Below, piece by piece: positions 6,355 through 6,683 of a stretch of 6,683 nucleotides of DNA; within the stretch, counting starts at the first letter, position 1, and each line of letters opens with the position of its first letter. This DNA comes from Alphaproteobacteria bacterium (GTDB taxonomy: Bacteria > Pseudomonadota > Alphaproteobacteria > Micropepsales > Micropepsaceae), in NCBI GenBank assembly GCA_003451645.1, contig DMER01000081.1, positions 446-7,128 on the forward strand. Reading direction: 5' to 3'. The notes beneath the pieces were generated by a model that was not told the DNA's origin, made no database searches, and worked only from the letters and a program-made list of their open reading frames with translations. The translations under genes and the position numbers were made by a program.

Positions 6355-6683
6355 ATGAGTACCCTAATTGACCTCGACCTCATCCGCAATTTCTCCATTG
6401 TGGCCCATATCGACCACGGCAAGTCGACCCTTGCCGACCGCCTGATCGAGAAATGCGGCGCGCTGGAAATGCGCGAGATGAAAGATCAAATCCTCGACAA
6501 CATGGAGATCGAGCGCGAGCGCGGCATCACCATTAAGGCGCAGACGGTCCGCCTGAACTACCGCGCCAAGGATGGCCGCAAATATGTGTTCAATTTGATG
6601 GACACGCCCGGCCACGTGGTTTTCGCCTATGAAGTTTCGCGCTGCCTTGCCGCCTGCGAGGGCGCGCTGCTCGTGGTCGACGC
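6355..6683 (+). CDS. lepA: Elongation factor 4 (LepA), 5' part
   Basis: This is the start of the ribosome-dependent translational GTPase LepA/EF4, which acts on stalled or mis-translocated ribosomes. It runs off the window after 109 codons, so about one fifth is visible. The GTPase motifs are clear: the P-loop AHIDHGKST at 17-25, switch [10 protein letters not shown] with Thr59, and G3 DTPGH at 83-87, followed by [19 protein letters not shown]. The KAQ after switch I and the LAACEG segment separate LepA from EF-G and BipA. The normally conserved Asp of DTPGHVDF is Val here (GHVVF, codon GTT at 6619-6621). ATG 6355 gives the expected N-terminus ([22 protein letters not shown]). Its ribosome-binding site is poor: only GGGG at 6347-6350. 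A weak promoter-like pair (TTTACG 6316-6321, TATCTC 6339-6344, spacing 17) is not convincing; read-through from the FecR-domain gene is equally possible. Confidence 0.95.
   Translation, partial: MSTLIDLDLIRNFSIVAHIDHGKSTLADRLIEKCGALEMREMKDQILDNMEIERERGITIKAQTVRLNYRAKDGRKYVFNLMDTPGHVVFAYEVSRCLAACEGALLVVD

Noticed and set aside
6180..6358. Frameshift in the FecR-domain gene extending it in another frame to about 6358
   Set aside because: The alternative frame is also Lys/Arg-rich and open, but nothing in it is recognisable and it would run into the lepA start. I kept the simple reading, ending at 6279.

Overview
The window is a piece of bacterial chromosome, most likely from an alphaproteobacterium. 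This rests on the style of the PheS, PheT and LepA sequences, the high G+C of most genes, and a GC-rich palindromic intergenic repeat of a kind common in that class. I cannot name a genus. There is no tRNA, rRNA, CRISPR array or recognisable transposase, and no gene-free stretch reaches 300 bases.

Layout. Positions 1-462 hold the 3' half of pheS (phenylalanyl-tRNA synthetase alpha). Positions 637-3030 hold a complete pheT (beta subunit). Between them, where such genes are usually tightly joined, lies a 161-base GC-rich palindromic element flanked by a 17-base perfect direct repeat (20 of 21 bases over the longer match). The repeat copies contain the pheS stop and the pheT start, so the element appears to have inserted at an ATGA stop/start overlap and duplicated it. 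Convergent to pheT, on the minus strand, is an apparent two-gene unit. Its first gene is a METTL25/RRNAD-like class I SAM-dependent methyltransferase (4560-5405). Directly downstream is a Fic-domain protein (3055-4542, probable TTG start) with an intact HPFxDGNGR motif and an unrecognised C-terminal half. The Fic gene is clearly more AT-rich than its neighbours and looks acquired.

Divergent from the methyltransferase is a Tat-exported FecR-domain protein with a very basic tail (5473-6279). It is followed on the same strand by the start of lepA (elongation factor 4), which runs off the window at 6683.

Functionally, pheST and lepA are translation housekeeping genes. The methyltransferase may also act on RNA, but that is weak inference. 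The Fic protein is probably an AMP-transferase with a modified internal autoinhibitory motif. The FecR-domain protein has no FecI sigma factor or TonB receptor beside it here, so it is probably not a classical FecR regulator. The points most worth a second look are the element that splits pheST while apparently keeping a start/stop coupling path, the acquired Fic gene with its unusual C-terminal region, and a substitution in the LepA DTPGHVDF motif.
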